Of a stretch of 64,000 bases of DNA, positions 1 through 7,617 are shown in pieces. The number at the start of each line of letters is the position of its first letter. Positions within the stretch are counted from its first letter, which is position 1. Source of the stretch: an uncultured Desulfovibrio sp. (GTDB lineage Bacteria; Desulfobacterota; Desulfovibrionia; Desulfovibrionales; Desulfovibrionaceae); the NCBI GenBank assembly GCA_900553065.1, contig USBZ01000002.1, positions 1 through 64,000 on the forward strand. Direction: 5' to 3'. The position numbers and the translations under genes are program-made. The notes under the pieces are model-generated. The model ran no database searches. It saw only the letters and a list, made by a program, of their open reading frames with translations, and was not told where the DNA came from.

Positions 1-237
1 GCTCATCCCGGAGCTCCTGCTGCAAGACCAGGTTCCCCCCGACCTTCCAGACCTGCTCCGAAGCCTGCGCCGCGTCCGGGCGGACCACGTCCGGCGCACC
101 CTGGAAAGCCTGCCCCCAGACCCGGTGCTCCCCGGCCGTCCGGCCCGGGATCCCGTCCTGCGCCGCGCCCCGGAACAAGACCTGCTCCGAGACCGGGAGG
201 GCCCGTGCCTGATGCTCAGAAGCCCAGACAGCTTTAG
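1..237 (+). CDS. C-terminal end of a Pro/Arg/Gly-rich repeat protein (partial)
   Basis: This is an open reading frame without a start in the window, ending at TAG 235-237. All three forward frames are open at the start of this stretch, so frame choice matters. In this frame the peptide is a low-complexity tail with the hexamer PAPRPG repeated four times. The repeats use different synonymous codons (for example cctgcgccgcgtccgggc against cctgctccgagaccggga), as expected if the protein is what is conserved. Such tails are often flexible linkers or nucleic-acid-binding extensions. The identity of the main protein lies upstream and cannot be judged here. Confidence 0.6.
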   Translation, partial: AHPGAPAARPGSPRPSRPAPKPAPRPGGPRPAHPGKPAPRPGAPRPSGPGSRPAPRPGTRPAPRPGGPVPDAQKPRQL

Positions 238-261
238 ACGTTTTTCAAGGAGAATGCATTC

Positions 262-630
262 ATGAGAAAAGTGTTTGTTGCAGGCATGTGCGCCGCCCTG
301 CTGTGCTGCGGCCTGTCGTTCGGCGTTTCTTCTGCCGGGGCATCTCCCGCGGATCTGACGGGTGTTCAGTGGAAACTTTCCACTTCTTCGGAGAAGCTGG
401 CGTTCCTTTATGGCGTCTCCAGCACGGTGGCCATTGAGCAGCTCATCGCGGAAAAGCAGGGCGTTTCGGCATCGCCTTTTGTGAAAGCCTGGATGACGGC
501 ATTCGGCGATGCAAGCTGGAAGGACATTCAGAAGTGCCTGGACGACTGGTATGCCGCGCATCCTGCCGATGCAAAGCGGTCCGTCTTTGAGGTGCTCTGG
601 TATGAATTCATGGCTCCTTCCGCAAAATAG
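262..630 (+). CDS. small exported protein of unknown function
   Basis: The product is 122 residues. It begins with a typical Sec signal peptide: a basic n-region (MRK), a hydrophobic core to about residue 22, and an Ala-rich cleavage region near GASPA. AAGGAG lies 7 nt before the start. The mature part is soluble, with two Trp-containing helices (around FVKAWMTAF and FEVLWYEF) and one Cys. I do not recognise the family. A small lipoprotein gene follows 23 nt downstream, so the two are probably co-transcribed, ending at the terminator near 935-967. A periplasmic location is inferred from the signal peptide. Confidence 0.75.
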   Translation: MRKVFVAGMCAALLCCGLSFGVSSAGASPADLTGVQWKLSTSSEKLAFLYGVSSTVAIEQLIAEKQGVSASPFVKAWMTAFGDASWKDIQKCLDDWYAAHPADAKRSVFEVLWYEFMAPSAK

Positions 631-653
631 ACATGAAATCATGGAGTGACAGC

Positions 654-905
654 ATGAAAAAGATCTCCCTTGTGGTTCTTCTGGCCGGCGCGCTGGCTTT
701 CGGCTCCGTCGGTTGCACCCATATGTCCAGAACTCAGCAGGGCGCTCTCAGCGGAGCTGCGGGCGGCGCTCTCATCGGCGGCGGACTGAGCGCCATTACC
801 GGCGGCAGCGGCACGACCGGCGCCCTGATCGGCGGCGGCCTCGGTGCTCTGGCCGGAGGCATCTACGGTCATCAGCAGGAAAAGGGCGGACATGGCCGCT
901 GGTAA
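654..905 (+). CDS. glycine-zipper lipoprotein
   Basis: The product is 83 residues. The start at 654 is preferred over the in-frame ATG at 633 because GGAG lies 7 nt upstream and the protein then opens with a clean lipoprotein signal (MKKISLVVLLAGALAFGSVG, then Cys at position 21). The mature part has two Gly-rich hydrophobic segments (GALSGAAGGALIGGGL and GALIGGGLGALAGGIYG). This is the glycine-zipper pattern of small outer-membrane proteins such as the SlyB/OmpA-like families. Expected to be a lipid-anchored envelope protein; its specific role is unknown. It ends about 30 nt before an intrinsic terminator. Confidence 0.75.
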   Translation: MKKISLVVLLAGALAFGSVGCTHMSRTQQGALSGAAGGALIGGGLSAITGGSGTTGALIGGGLGALAGGIYGHQQEKGGHGRW

Positions 906-934
906 TGCCGGACGGCGCTTTTAATGGCATAAAA

Positions 935-967
935 AAGAAAGGCCCCTTTTACGGGGTCTTTCTTTTT
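935..967 (+). terminator. intrinsic terminator
   Basis: The arms gaaaggcccc and ggggtctttc (one G-T pair) surround a six-base loop and are followed by TTTTT. It closes the small exported-protein/lipoprotein unit. The A-run on the other side suggests it may also work for the convergent permease operon. Confidence 0.75.
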
Positions 968-1086
968 GTCCTTCAGTGGCATGGACGGTATGTCGCCGAG
1001 AGTAGGTGCGCCTGCCTACGCGCAGGAGGAATGAGGCTTTTTTCGTTTTGGTGGGGCGTGCCTCTTGTGTGAGCGGCGTTTCGGGA

Positions 1087-1911
1087 TCAGCGTTCCCTGA
1101 GCCTCGGATCCAGCATGTCGCGCAGGCTTTCTCCGAGCAGATTGTAGCCGAGAACCGTGATGAGAATGGCAAGCCCCGGATACAGGGAAAGCCAGGGCGC
1201 TATTTCCAGCGTATTTTTTCCGTCCATGAGCATGTTGCCCCAGCTGGCATCCGGCGGCTGCACGCCGAGGCCGAGAAAGCTGAGGGAGGATTCCACGAGA
1301 ATGGCTCCGGCCACGCCGAGTGTGGCGGAAACCAGAACCGGGGCAAGGGCGTTGGGCAGAATATGCACGAAGAGCAGGCGGCAGGTGGACGCGCCTGCAA
1401 GCTTTGAGGCAGCTATGTAGTCTCTTTCCCTCAGGGAAAGCGTTTCCGCCCGTACGAGACGGGCAACGCCCATCCATGACGTGAGACCGATGACGATCAT
1501 GATGTTGGTGAGACTCGGTTCAAGAAAGGCAATGACGGCAAGAATGAGGAAGAAGGACGGGAAGCAGAGCATCACGTCCACGCCGCGCATGATGAGTTCG
1601 TCGGTCCATCCGCCGAAATAGCCGGAAGCCAGCCCCAGAACGATGCCGATGGCCGTGGATATGCCCACGGCCACGAATCCTACCCACAGGGAAACCCTCG
1701 CGCCGTAGAGAAGTCTGGAAAAGACGTCCCGCCCCAGTTCGTCGGTTCCCAGCAGATGCTCGGAAGAGGGCGGCATGAGAATGTGATCAAGGTTCAGGGC
1801 CGCAGGATCGTAGGGCGCAATCCACGGCGCCAGCAGCGCCAGAATGCTCATGACGAGCACGATGGACAGGCCGGTAATAAACATGCCGTGACGTTTCAGA
1901 CTGATGCTCAT
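1087..1911 (-). CDS. dppC: ABC transporter permease, DppC/OppC type
   Basis: The product is 274 residues, the usual length for this family. It has an N-terminal membrane helix (GMFITGLSIVLVMSILALLAPW), the cytoplasmic segment LLGTDELGRDVFSRLLYGARVSL typical of OppC/DppC, and four to five further helices. The EAA-like loop for ATPase contact is around SKLAGASTCRLLFVHILPN. It imports oligopeptides, dipeptides or nickel complexes; the substrate cannot be told from a permease alone. It overlaps the upstream DppB-like gene by 4 nt (ATGA), showing translational coupling. No substrate-binding protein or ATPase is adjacent. Confidence 0.9.
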   Translation of the reverse strand: MSISLKRHGMFITGLSIVLVMSILALLAPWIAPYDPAALNLDHILMPPSSEHLLGTDELGRDVFSRLLYGARVSLWVGFVAVGISTAIGIVLGLASGYFGGWTDELIMRGVDVMLCFPSFFLILAVIAFLEPSLTNIMIVIGLTSWMGVARLVRAETLSLRERDYIAASKLAGASTCRLLFVHILPNALAPVLVSATLGVAGAILVESSLSFLGLGVQPPDASWGNMLMDGKNTLEIAPWLSLYPGLAILITVLGYNLLGESLRDMLDPRLRER

Positions 1912-2948
1912 GCTTTTCCCTCCCTGTCGGCCGTGGCTCTGATGCGGGGATCGGCAAGACTGTAGCCTGCATCGGCCAGCATGTTGCCGAGCAGCGTCAG
2001 CACGGCGCCCAGCACGAGATTGCCCATGATGAGGGGATAGTCGCGGGCCATGACTGCGGTGTAGAAAAGCTGACCCAGTCCCGGCAGGGCAAAGATGGTT
2101 TCAATGATGACGCTGCCGCCGATGAGTCCCGGTACGGACAGGCCGAGCATGGTGATCACGGGCAGCAGCGCGTTGCGCAGCGCGTGTCTGCCGATGACCT
2201 GTCCGGGGGGCAGTCCCTTGGCCCGGGCCGTGGTCATGTAGTCCTGCCTCAGCACTTCCAGCATGGAGGAGCGGAGAAAGCGCGAAGTGCCCGCTATGCT
2301 GCCCACAAGTCCCACGAGAATGGGAAGCGTGAGATGTCGGGCGATGTCCAGTATTTTTCCCGGCAGGGAGAGCTGGGCGTAGTCCAGCGAGGTGAGACCG
2401 GAAATGGGAAGCCAGCCGAGATCGATGCCGAAATAGAGCATGAGCAGCATGGCCAGCCAGAAGCTCGGCATGGCAAAGCCGAGAAAGACCAGAACAGTAA
2501 GAGCTCTGTCCAGAAAGGATCCGCGGTACACGGCGGAAACGATGCCGACAGGTATGGAGATCAGCAGCGTAAGCAGCAGGGAGATGACGTTCATGCCCAC
2601 GGTCAGGGGTAGTCTCTCCATGATTTTTTCCATGACGGGGCGGGCGTCGCTGGAAAGGGATAGGCCGAAGTCGAGTCGGACAAGCCTGCTCAGCCAGTCC
2701 ACGTACTGTTCCCAGAGCGGGCGGTCCAGTCCGTAGAGCGCGTTCAGTCGTTCGCGGACCATGTCTCCGGCCAGAGGGTTGAGACTGGTCTGCATGTCCG
2801 TGGGCGTACCCGGAGCCAGATGAATGACGAAAAAGCTCACCAGCGTGATGCCCCAGAGCACAAGCAGCATCCACAGCAGCTTGCGCACGGCGCGTACGGC
2901 CAGAGCCTTCCAGCGGGAGACCTCTCCCGCAGTTGCAGCACTTTTCAT
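1908..2948 (-). CDS. dppB: ABC transporter permease, DppB/OppB type
   Basis: The product is 346 residues. The frame is open further upstream, but the ATG at 2948 has AGGAGC 6 nt before it and places the first helix (LLWMLLVLWGITLVSFFVIHL) close to the N-terminus, as in DppB. The signature APGTPTD follows that helix, and the EAA loop is seen at MTTARAKGLPPGQVIGRHALRNALLPVI. It forms the membrane heterodimer with the coupled DppC-like protein. The pair is isolated: the only Dpp-type ATPase in the window is 25 kb away at 28203-29156, so the rest of the transporter must be encoded elsewhere. Confidence 0.9.
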   Translation of the reverse strand: MKSAATAGEVSRWKALAVRAVRKLLWMLLVLWGITLVSFFVIHLAPGTPTDMQTSLNPLAGDMVRERLNALYGLDRPLWEQYVDWLSRLVRLDFGLSLSSDARPVMEKIMERLPLTVGMNVISLLLTLLISIPVGIVSAVYRGSFLDRALTVLVFLGFAMPSFWLAMLLMLYFGIDLGWLPISGLTSLDYAQLSLPGKILDIARHLTLPILVGLVGSIAGTSRFLRSSMLEVLRQDYMTTARAKGLPPGQVIGRHALRNALLPVITMLGLSVPGLIGGSVIIETIFALPGLGQLFYTAVMARDYPLIMGNLVLGAVLTLLGNMLADAGYSLADPRIRATADREGKA

Positions 2949-3113
2949 GGTTCTGCTCCTGAAAAGAGATGGCCCCTGAGAGGGGAGAGGGAGCAGGCTC
3001 ACGCGCCGCATCCTCGGAAAGAATCCGGTCGCGAACCTTTCACCTGTCTCCTCCCCGGCATTTTTGAAGAAAGGCGGCAAAGCCTTGCCGGAGAGGAGCA
3101 GGAACAAAGATCA

Positions 3114-3683
3114 TCAGCCTTCCGGCTGCATGGTGCCCTGACTGATGTCGTGCTTCATCCATGCCGCAACGGCTGCGGCCTCGCTCTGCCATGCGGCAGG
3201 CGCAAGGCGGATCTTGAGAAACTGCCGGAACATTTCATCCAGCATATCCAGAGCCTGATCCAGCAGGTACATTTTTTCGAGGAAGATCGCGTCGGGATCT
3301 TCGGAGGCGTCTTCCTTGGAAATGGGCGGCGTACGCAGGGCGTTGATGCTGAAATCCTCGGCCTTCAGCGTCACCTGCCAGTCCATGCCGTCCTTTTCCA
3401 GCCGGACGAGGGCCCGGACGACCTGTTTGCCGGTCAGAAGTCCGAGTCTTGCCTCACGCAGCGGCGAAAAGGAGCCGACCACGGTGGCGGTTTCCTGATT
3501 TTCACCTTCGCCGCCCCGCACCACGATGCGCTGCTCCATGGCCACGGTGAACGGTTCGCCGTTGTGCTCCGGCGTTTCCATGCGGAACACGTTGCCGGTT
3601 TCGCTGCGGAACCACAGCCAGGTAAGAAATTCCTGTCCCAGAATAAGATCGGTATTTTCTCCGATGTAACCGATGTCTGCCAT
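3114..3683 (-). CDS. RdgC-like protein, C-terminal-half ORF
   Basis: The product is 189 residues, beginning MADIGYIGENTDLILGQEFLTWLWF. The motif QEFLTWLWFRSE is one I associate with RdgC-like proteins of deltaproteobacteria. RdgC of E. coli is a ring-shaped DNA-binding protein that limits RecA activity. The gene lies in the same reading frame as the preceding ORF, separated only by TAA and four further codons. AGGG sits 8 nt before the ATG, so separate translation is plausible. Together the two ORFs give about 395 residues, longer than E. coli RdgC (about 300). The family assignment is tentative. Confidence 0.55.
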   Translation of the reverse strand: MADIGYIGENTDLILGQEFLTWLWFRSETGNVFRMETPEHNGEPFTVAMEQRIVVRGGEGENQETATVVGSFSPLREARLGLLTGKQVVRALVRLEKDGMDWQVTLKAEDFSINALRTPPISKEDASEDPDAIFLEKMYLLDQALDMLDEMFRQFLKIRLAPAAWQSEAAAVAAWMKHDISQGTMQPEG

Positions 3684-3695
3684 GTCCGGTGCCCT

Positions 3696-4313
3696 TTATG
3701 AGATGAAATGCGTGGATTCCACGGCGTCGAGTTTTTCGGCGTACTGTTCACCGAACATGGAAAGAGCCAGCGAACAGGGAACAAGCTGTTCAAGGCGCAG
3801 ATCGAAACTGCGGGTGAACAGCTCAAGAAAGAGTTCTATCATTTTTGTCTGCGTGGAGGCGAAATAGACGCGGCCGGTGCGGGTGTTCCAGATGACCTGA
3901 AATTCTGCAGGAATGGGCAGAAAACGCCCCATGAGCCGCAGCTTCACCTGCTCGCCGATTTCCTTCTTGCGATCGCGGGGAATGAACTTCTTGCCCAGCT
4001 CCTTGATGCGGTTTTCTTCCTCGCGAAGCGCTATGCGCGTGTGTTTGCGAAGAACCGCAGGCGGAATGCGGCGGGTGTCGAGCCGGAGGGAAAAGGTCAG
4101 GTAGTCCGCTTTTTCCGGCGGGCTCATCTTCCATTCCGTATCAAGCATGTCGTCGAAATTCGTCCATCCGAAGGCCCGCTCTTCGGCAATGTCGTCAATG
4201 TCCATGAAGGCGAACTGGCGGAGCTTTTCAGGAATGGCCGGCCACAGTTCGGCGGGAACGTCGTCTATGATGCGAAAGCGCGTGAAGCTGGTGCTTGCTT
4301 TGAGAAAACTCAT
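3696..4313 (-). CDS. RdgC-like protein, N-terminal-half ORF
   Basis: The product is 205 residues from ATG 4313, preceded by AAGGAAGG. The N-terminal part has an FAFMDID..AEERAFGW segment, corresponding loosely to the early Phe/Gly-Trp region of RdgC. The centre is a charged helix (REEENRIKELGKKFIPRDRKKEIGE) followed by a strand-turn-strand (FQVIWNTRTGRVYFASTQTK). This resembles the RdgC arrangement of charged helix, then hydrophobic strand, then helix. It probably binds DNA and acts in recombination. It stops 12 nt before the next gene in the same frame. Whether these are two natural subunits or a split gene is discussed under findings. Confidence 0.55.
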   Translation of the reverse strand: MSFLKASTSFTRFRIIDDVPAELWPAIPEKLRQFAFMDIDDIAEERAFGWTNFDDMLDTEWKMSPPEKADYLTFSLRLDTRRIPPAVLRKHTRIALREEENRIKELGKKFIPRDRKKEIGEQVKLRLMGRFLPIPAEFQVIWNTRTGRVYFASTQTKMIELFLELFTRSFDLRLEQLVPCSLALSMFGEQYAEKLDAVESTHFIS

Positions 4314-4330
4314 AATTTCCTTCCTTTTGA

Positions 4331-4350
4331 GCGGGAAGGGAGCTTCCCGC
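4331..4350. other. GC-rich inverted repeat upstream of the RdgC-like genes
   Basis: Perfect arms GCGGGAAG and CTTCCCGC surround a GGAG loop between the merR-type gene and the ribosome-binding site of the RdgC-like ORF. There is no T-run on either side, so it is not a clear terminator. It could stabilise mRNA ends. Confidence 0.4.
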
Positions 4351-4447
4351 AGGCCGGGCAATGGTACGACAAGCACGCGATGCGCGCAAGAGCGTACAGA
4401 CAGGGCCGGACAGGCTCCTGCGCGAACAGACGGCCGTCGGCGCCGGA

Positions 4448-4942
4448 TTATTTTTTTCCGGCCTTTCCGGCTTTCGGCTTACGGGCAGGCGTCGGGCCCC
4501 GCCCCTCGTTGATGCAGCAGTGCTCCTCTTCGCAGCAGGCGCAGATGGAGCCGTGATCCAGCGTGTCGATGATGCCGCATCCTTGCCGGTGATCTCCCGC
4601 GCAGGTGTGCCGCAGAGCTTCGAGGTGAACCTTCAAGTGCTGAAGAGAGGCTATCTGCTGCTCGACGTCGGCAATGTGCCGTTCCACAAGATCGTTGATC
4701 CATGCACAGCTTACTGTGGGATTGTCCTTGAAGGCCAGAAGTTCCCGGATCTCAGTCAGATTCATGCCGTGCAGGCGGCAGCGGCGGATGAAGTGAAGCC
4801 GTTCCACGGCATCATCATTGTAAAGCCGGTAGTTGGCGTCGGTGCGTTCGGGCGGAGGAAGAAGGCCCTCCTTCTCATAGTAGCGTATGGTGACGACCTG
4901 ACAGCCAGACCGTTCGGCCAGTTCCCCGATTTTCAGAGGCAT
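4448..4942 (-). CDS. MerR-family heavy-metal regulator, CadR/PbrR type
   Basis: The product is 164 residues. The N-terminal winged helix-turn-helix reads KIGELAERSGCQVVTIRYYE, followed by the usual EKEGLLPPPERT hinge. A long dimerisation helix (about 85-110) leads to a metal-binding loop. Cys79, Cys114 and Cys122 match the Cys triad of CadR/PbrR/ZntR-like proteins that bind Cd(II), Pb(II) or Zn(II). An unusual extra Cys-rich stretch (CACCEEEHCC) precedes a Lys-rich tail. It is divergent from a CPx-type metal ATPase. The intergenic region contains a MerR-type promoter with a 19-bp spacer and a dyad, so it very probably activates that ATPase when metal is bound. Confidence 0.9.
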   Translation of the reverse strand: MPLKIGELAERSGCQVVTIRYYEKEGLLPPPERTDANYRLYNDDAVERLHFIRRCRLHGMNLTEIRELLAFKDNPTVSCAWINDLVERHIADVEQQIASLQHLKVHLEALRHTCAGDHRQGCGIIDTLDHGSICACCEEEHCCINEGRGPTPARKPKAGKAGKK

Positions 4943-5075
4943 GACGTGCTCCTTTTTTTCTGTGCGGCTTTCTGGATGGTAACGTCGGAGCCGGCACAGT
5001 CAAGGGCCGAGAGCGGCGAAAAACGGGGAGCGGAAGGCTTCCGAAAAAGATTTTTAAAAAAATATCCGGGAGGGC

Positions 5076-5106
5076 TTGACTCTATAGTCGCTATAGACAC
5101 TACGTT
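5076..5106 (+). promoter_or_regulatory. MerR-type promoter/operator of the metal ATPase
   Basis: A -35 TTGACT (5076-5081) and a -10 TACGTT (5101-5106) are separated by 19 bp, longer than the normal 17 and typical of MerR-regulated promoters. The spacer carries the dyad TCTATAG-TCG-CTATAGA, closely like known ZntR/PbrR operators that start TTGACTCT. It lies 23 nt upstream of the ATPase start codon. Confidence 0.85.
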
Positions 5107-5128
5107 GATTTCAACAAGGAGAATCAAC

Positions 5129-7501
5129 GTGAAAGACAATCGCAACGACATAGTTTCCGAGGTCGGCTCCGCAAGGGCGTGCTCCTGTGCGGATGCCTTT
5201 GTGCTTCGGCCTTTCTCCCAGATGCAGGAAGAACTCCGGCATGCCCACGATGAGAACGGTCATCACCACCATCATGAGCACGGTCATGACGGTTGCTGCG
5301 GCCATGAGCATGCTCCTGCCGAGCCTGTGGACATGGCGGCCCTTGCCCGGGCTTCCGCCACGACGGCCGTGTACCTGATCAGCAATATGGACTGCCCCAT
5401 GGAAGAGGCTCTCATCCGCAAGCGTCTGGGCTCTGTGGAGGGCATTACCGGTCTGGAATTCAATCTGATGCAGCGGGTGCTTACCGTGCATCATAACCTT
5501 GCTTCCACAAAGAGCATTGAAGAGGCGCTGACCTCCATCGACATGATTCCCGAGCCTCTCGGCGACACGGGAAAGATCGAGCGCCGTCCCGCAGGTTCCG
5601 GGCGCATCGCGTGGAAAAAGCTGGCGCTTGCGGGCATATTTGCCGCGCTCTCCGAAGGCACGGAATTTGCGCTGGAGTGGGGCGTGATCGGCGGTGCTGA
5701 AGAAGGATTTTCTCTGCTGGAGAGTCTTCCTCTGTTGTTTGCGCTGGCAGCCATTCTTCTCGGTGGACTGGGGACGTACCGCAAGGGCTGGCTTGCCGTT
5801 TCCAACTTCAACCTCAACATCAACGCGCTCATGTCCGTGGCGGTAACGGGAGCGGTGATTATAGGGCAGTATCCGGAAGCCGCCATGGTGATGGTGCTGT
5901 TCAATGTGTCCGAAGCCATTGAGGCCAGAGCGCTGGACAGGGCGCGCGATGCCATAGGCAAACTTCTGGAACTGGCGCCTGAGCGGGCTACGGTGCTTTG
6001 CGAAGACGGCACATGGAAAGAGAAGGATATCAGAGAGATTCCCGTAGGAAGCCGCGTCCGGGTAAGACCCGGCGAGCGGGTGGCTCTGGACGGCATGGTG
6101 ATTTCAGGGCATTCCGCCGTGAATCAGGCGCCTATTACCGGCGAGAGCATTCCTGTGGAAAAAGTGGAAGGCGACACGGTGTTTGCCGGTACCATCAATA
6201 CGTCCGGCTCCTTTGAGTTTGAGGTGACGGCCGGTCCGTCGGATACCACGCTGGCCCGTATCATTCATGCCGTGGAGGAAGCGCAGGGGCGTCGTGCGCC
6301 CGTGCAGCGCATGGTGGACAGTTTTGCCGCCTGGTATACGCCTGCCGTTTTTCTGCTCGCGTTGCTGACGGCTGTCATTCCGCCGCTGTTTTTCGGCTGG
6401 AGCTGGACGGAATCCGTGTATACCGGTCTTGTGCTTCTGGTCATCGGCTGTCCGTGCGCCCTGGTGATTTCTACGCCGGTGAGCATCGTCAGCGGTCTTG
6501 CTGCAGCAACGAAGAGCGGTCTGCTGGTCAAGGGCGGCGTATTTCTGGAGCAGGGGCGCCTTCTGCGTTGTCTTGCCCTCGATAAGACGGGCACCCTGAC
6601 ATACGGTAAGCCGAAGCTCACGGATGCCGCGCTGCTGGATGGGGAAAGCCGCGAGGAGGCTCTGCGCCTTGCCGCCGCGCTTGCCTCCCGTTCCGATCAT
6701 CCTGTGTCGCTGGCTGTGGCGGAAAGCGCTGGGCAGAACGGAGATGATCAGATTCATGTCGATGAATTCGAAGCCGTGGCCGGTCGCGGCGTACAGGGGC
6801 GGATCGGATCGCGTGTTTACAGGCTCGGCAGTTCCCGCATGATGGCGGAGCTCGGACTCGGTTCGGCAAAGCTTGACCAGCTGACGGCGGAATTTGAGTC
6901 TCAGGGCAGAACCGTGGTGGCACTGGCCGACGACAGCCGTGTACTTGCCGTGTTTGCCGTGGCCGATACCATCAGGGAAAGCAGCAGGGATGCCGTGCGG
7001 GAGCTCCGTGAGCTCGGCGTGCATACCGTGATGTTGACGGGCGATAATGAAATCGTGGCGAGGGTGATTGCCGGTCAGGCAGGTGTGGACGAGTTCCGCG
7101 GAAGCCTTCTGCCGGAAGACAAGCTGAAGGCCGTGGAAGGATTGTCTAAGCGCTGGGGCAGAACGGGCATGGCCGGTGACGGCATCAACGATGCTCCGGC
7201 TCTGGCCCGGGCGGATATCGGCTTCGCCATGGCCGGCGGCGGAACGGATACCGCCATGGAGACCGCCGATGTGGCCCTCATGGATGACGATCTGCGCAAG
7301 ATTCCGAGATTCATCAGGCTTTCCCGTGCAACGCACAGTATTCTTGTTCAGAACATTGCGATGGCGGTAGGCGTGAAGGTGCTGTTCTTTGCCATGGCCT
7401 TTGCCGGATGCGCTACCATGTGGATGGCGGTGTTCGCCGATGTGGGAACGGCTCTGGTGGTTGTGGGCAACGGACTTCGTGCGGCCCGGTATCGGGGCTG
7501 A
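5129..7501 (+). CDS. cadA: Cd/Zn/Pb-exporting P1B-type ATPase
   Basis: The product is 790 residues. The start is GTG 5129, with AAGGAG 7 nt upstream; the longer upstream frame would run through the operator. The cytoplasmic N-terminus is metal-binding: a His/Cys cluster near residues 44-61, then a degenerate heavy-metal domain with SNMDCPMEEALIRKRL. Membrane helices, the actuator loop (TGES), the ion-selective CPC (VIGCPCALVIS), the phosphorylation motif DKTGTLT and GDGINDAPALARADIGFAM follow in the expected order. It pumps divalent soft metals out of the cytoplasm. Expression is probably induced by the divergent MerR-type regulator. Confidence 0.95.
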   Translation: MKDNRNDIVSEVGSARACSCADAFVLRPFSQMQEELRHAHDENGHHHHHEHGHDGCCGHEHAPAEPVDMAALARASATTAVYLISNMDCPMEEALIRKRLGSVEGITGLEFNLMQRVLTVHHNLASTKSIEEALTSIDMIPEPLGDTGKIERRPAGSGRIAWKKLALAGIFAALSEGTEFALEWGVIGGAEEGFSLLESLPLLFALAAILLGGLGTYRKGWLAVSNFNLNINALMSVAVTGAVIIGQYPEAAMVMVLFNVSEAIEARALDRARDAIGKLLELAPERATVLCEDGTWKEKDIREIPVGSRVRVRPGERVALDGMVISGHSAVNQAPITGESIPVEKVEGDTVFAGTINTSGSFEFEVTAGPSDTTLARIIHAVEEAQGRRAPVQRMVDSFAAWYTPAVFLLALLTAVIPPLFFGWSWTESVYTGLVLLVIGCPCALVISTPVSIVSGLAAATKSGLLVKGGVFLEQGRLLRCLALDKTGTLTYGKPKLTDAALLDGESREEALRLAAALASRSDHPVSLAVAESAGQNGDDQIHVDEFEAVAGRGVQGRIGSRVYRLGSSRMMAELGLGSAKLDQLTAEFESQGRTVVALADDSRVLAVFAVADTIRESSRDAVRELRELGVHTVMLTGDNEIVARVIAGQAGVDEFRGSLLPEDKLKAVEGLSKRWGRTGMAGDGINDAPALARADIGFAMAGGGTDTAMETADVALMDDDLRKIPRFIRLSRATHSILVQNIAMAVGVKVLFFAMAFAGCATMWMAVFADVGTALVVVGNGLRAARYRG

Positions 7502-7571
7502 TCGAAAAATTCAAGAAGAACTTTAAGTTTGATCGGTCTGTCGCTTCCTTACGGAGGGGCGGACAACGCGC

Positions 7572-7585
7572 GGCGGCGCGCCGCC
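7572..7585. repeat. 14-bp GC palindrome between cadA and the next gene
   Basis: Perfect palindrome GGCGGCGCGCCGCC in the 116-bp gap after the ATPase gene. It has no T-run, so it is not a standard terminator; it may form an mRNA 3' hairpin. Confidence 0.4.
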
Positions 7586-7617
7586 CCTTGCGCCGATAAC
7601 ATTTGACAGGAGAAGAT

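Noticed and set aside
3696..3698. The TAA between the RdgC-like ORFs as a recoded codon
   Set aside because: TAA is not known to be recoded in this group, and the second ORF has its own ribosome-binding site.
4361..5128. Long forward open frame upstream of cadA (making a 1046-residue product)
   Set aside because: It covers the divergent merR gene and the MerR operator. The GTG at 5129 with AAGGAG gives a standard-length ATPase.
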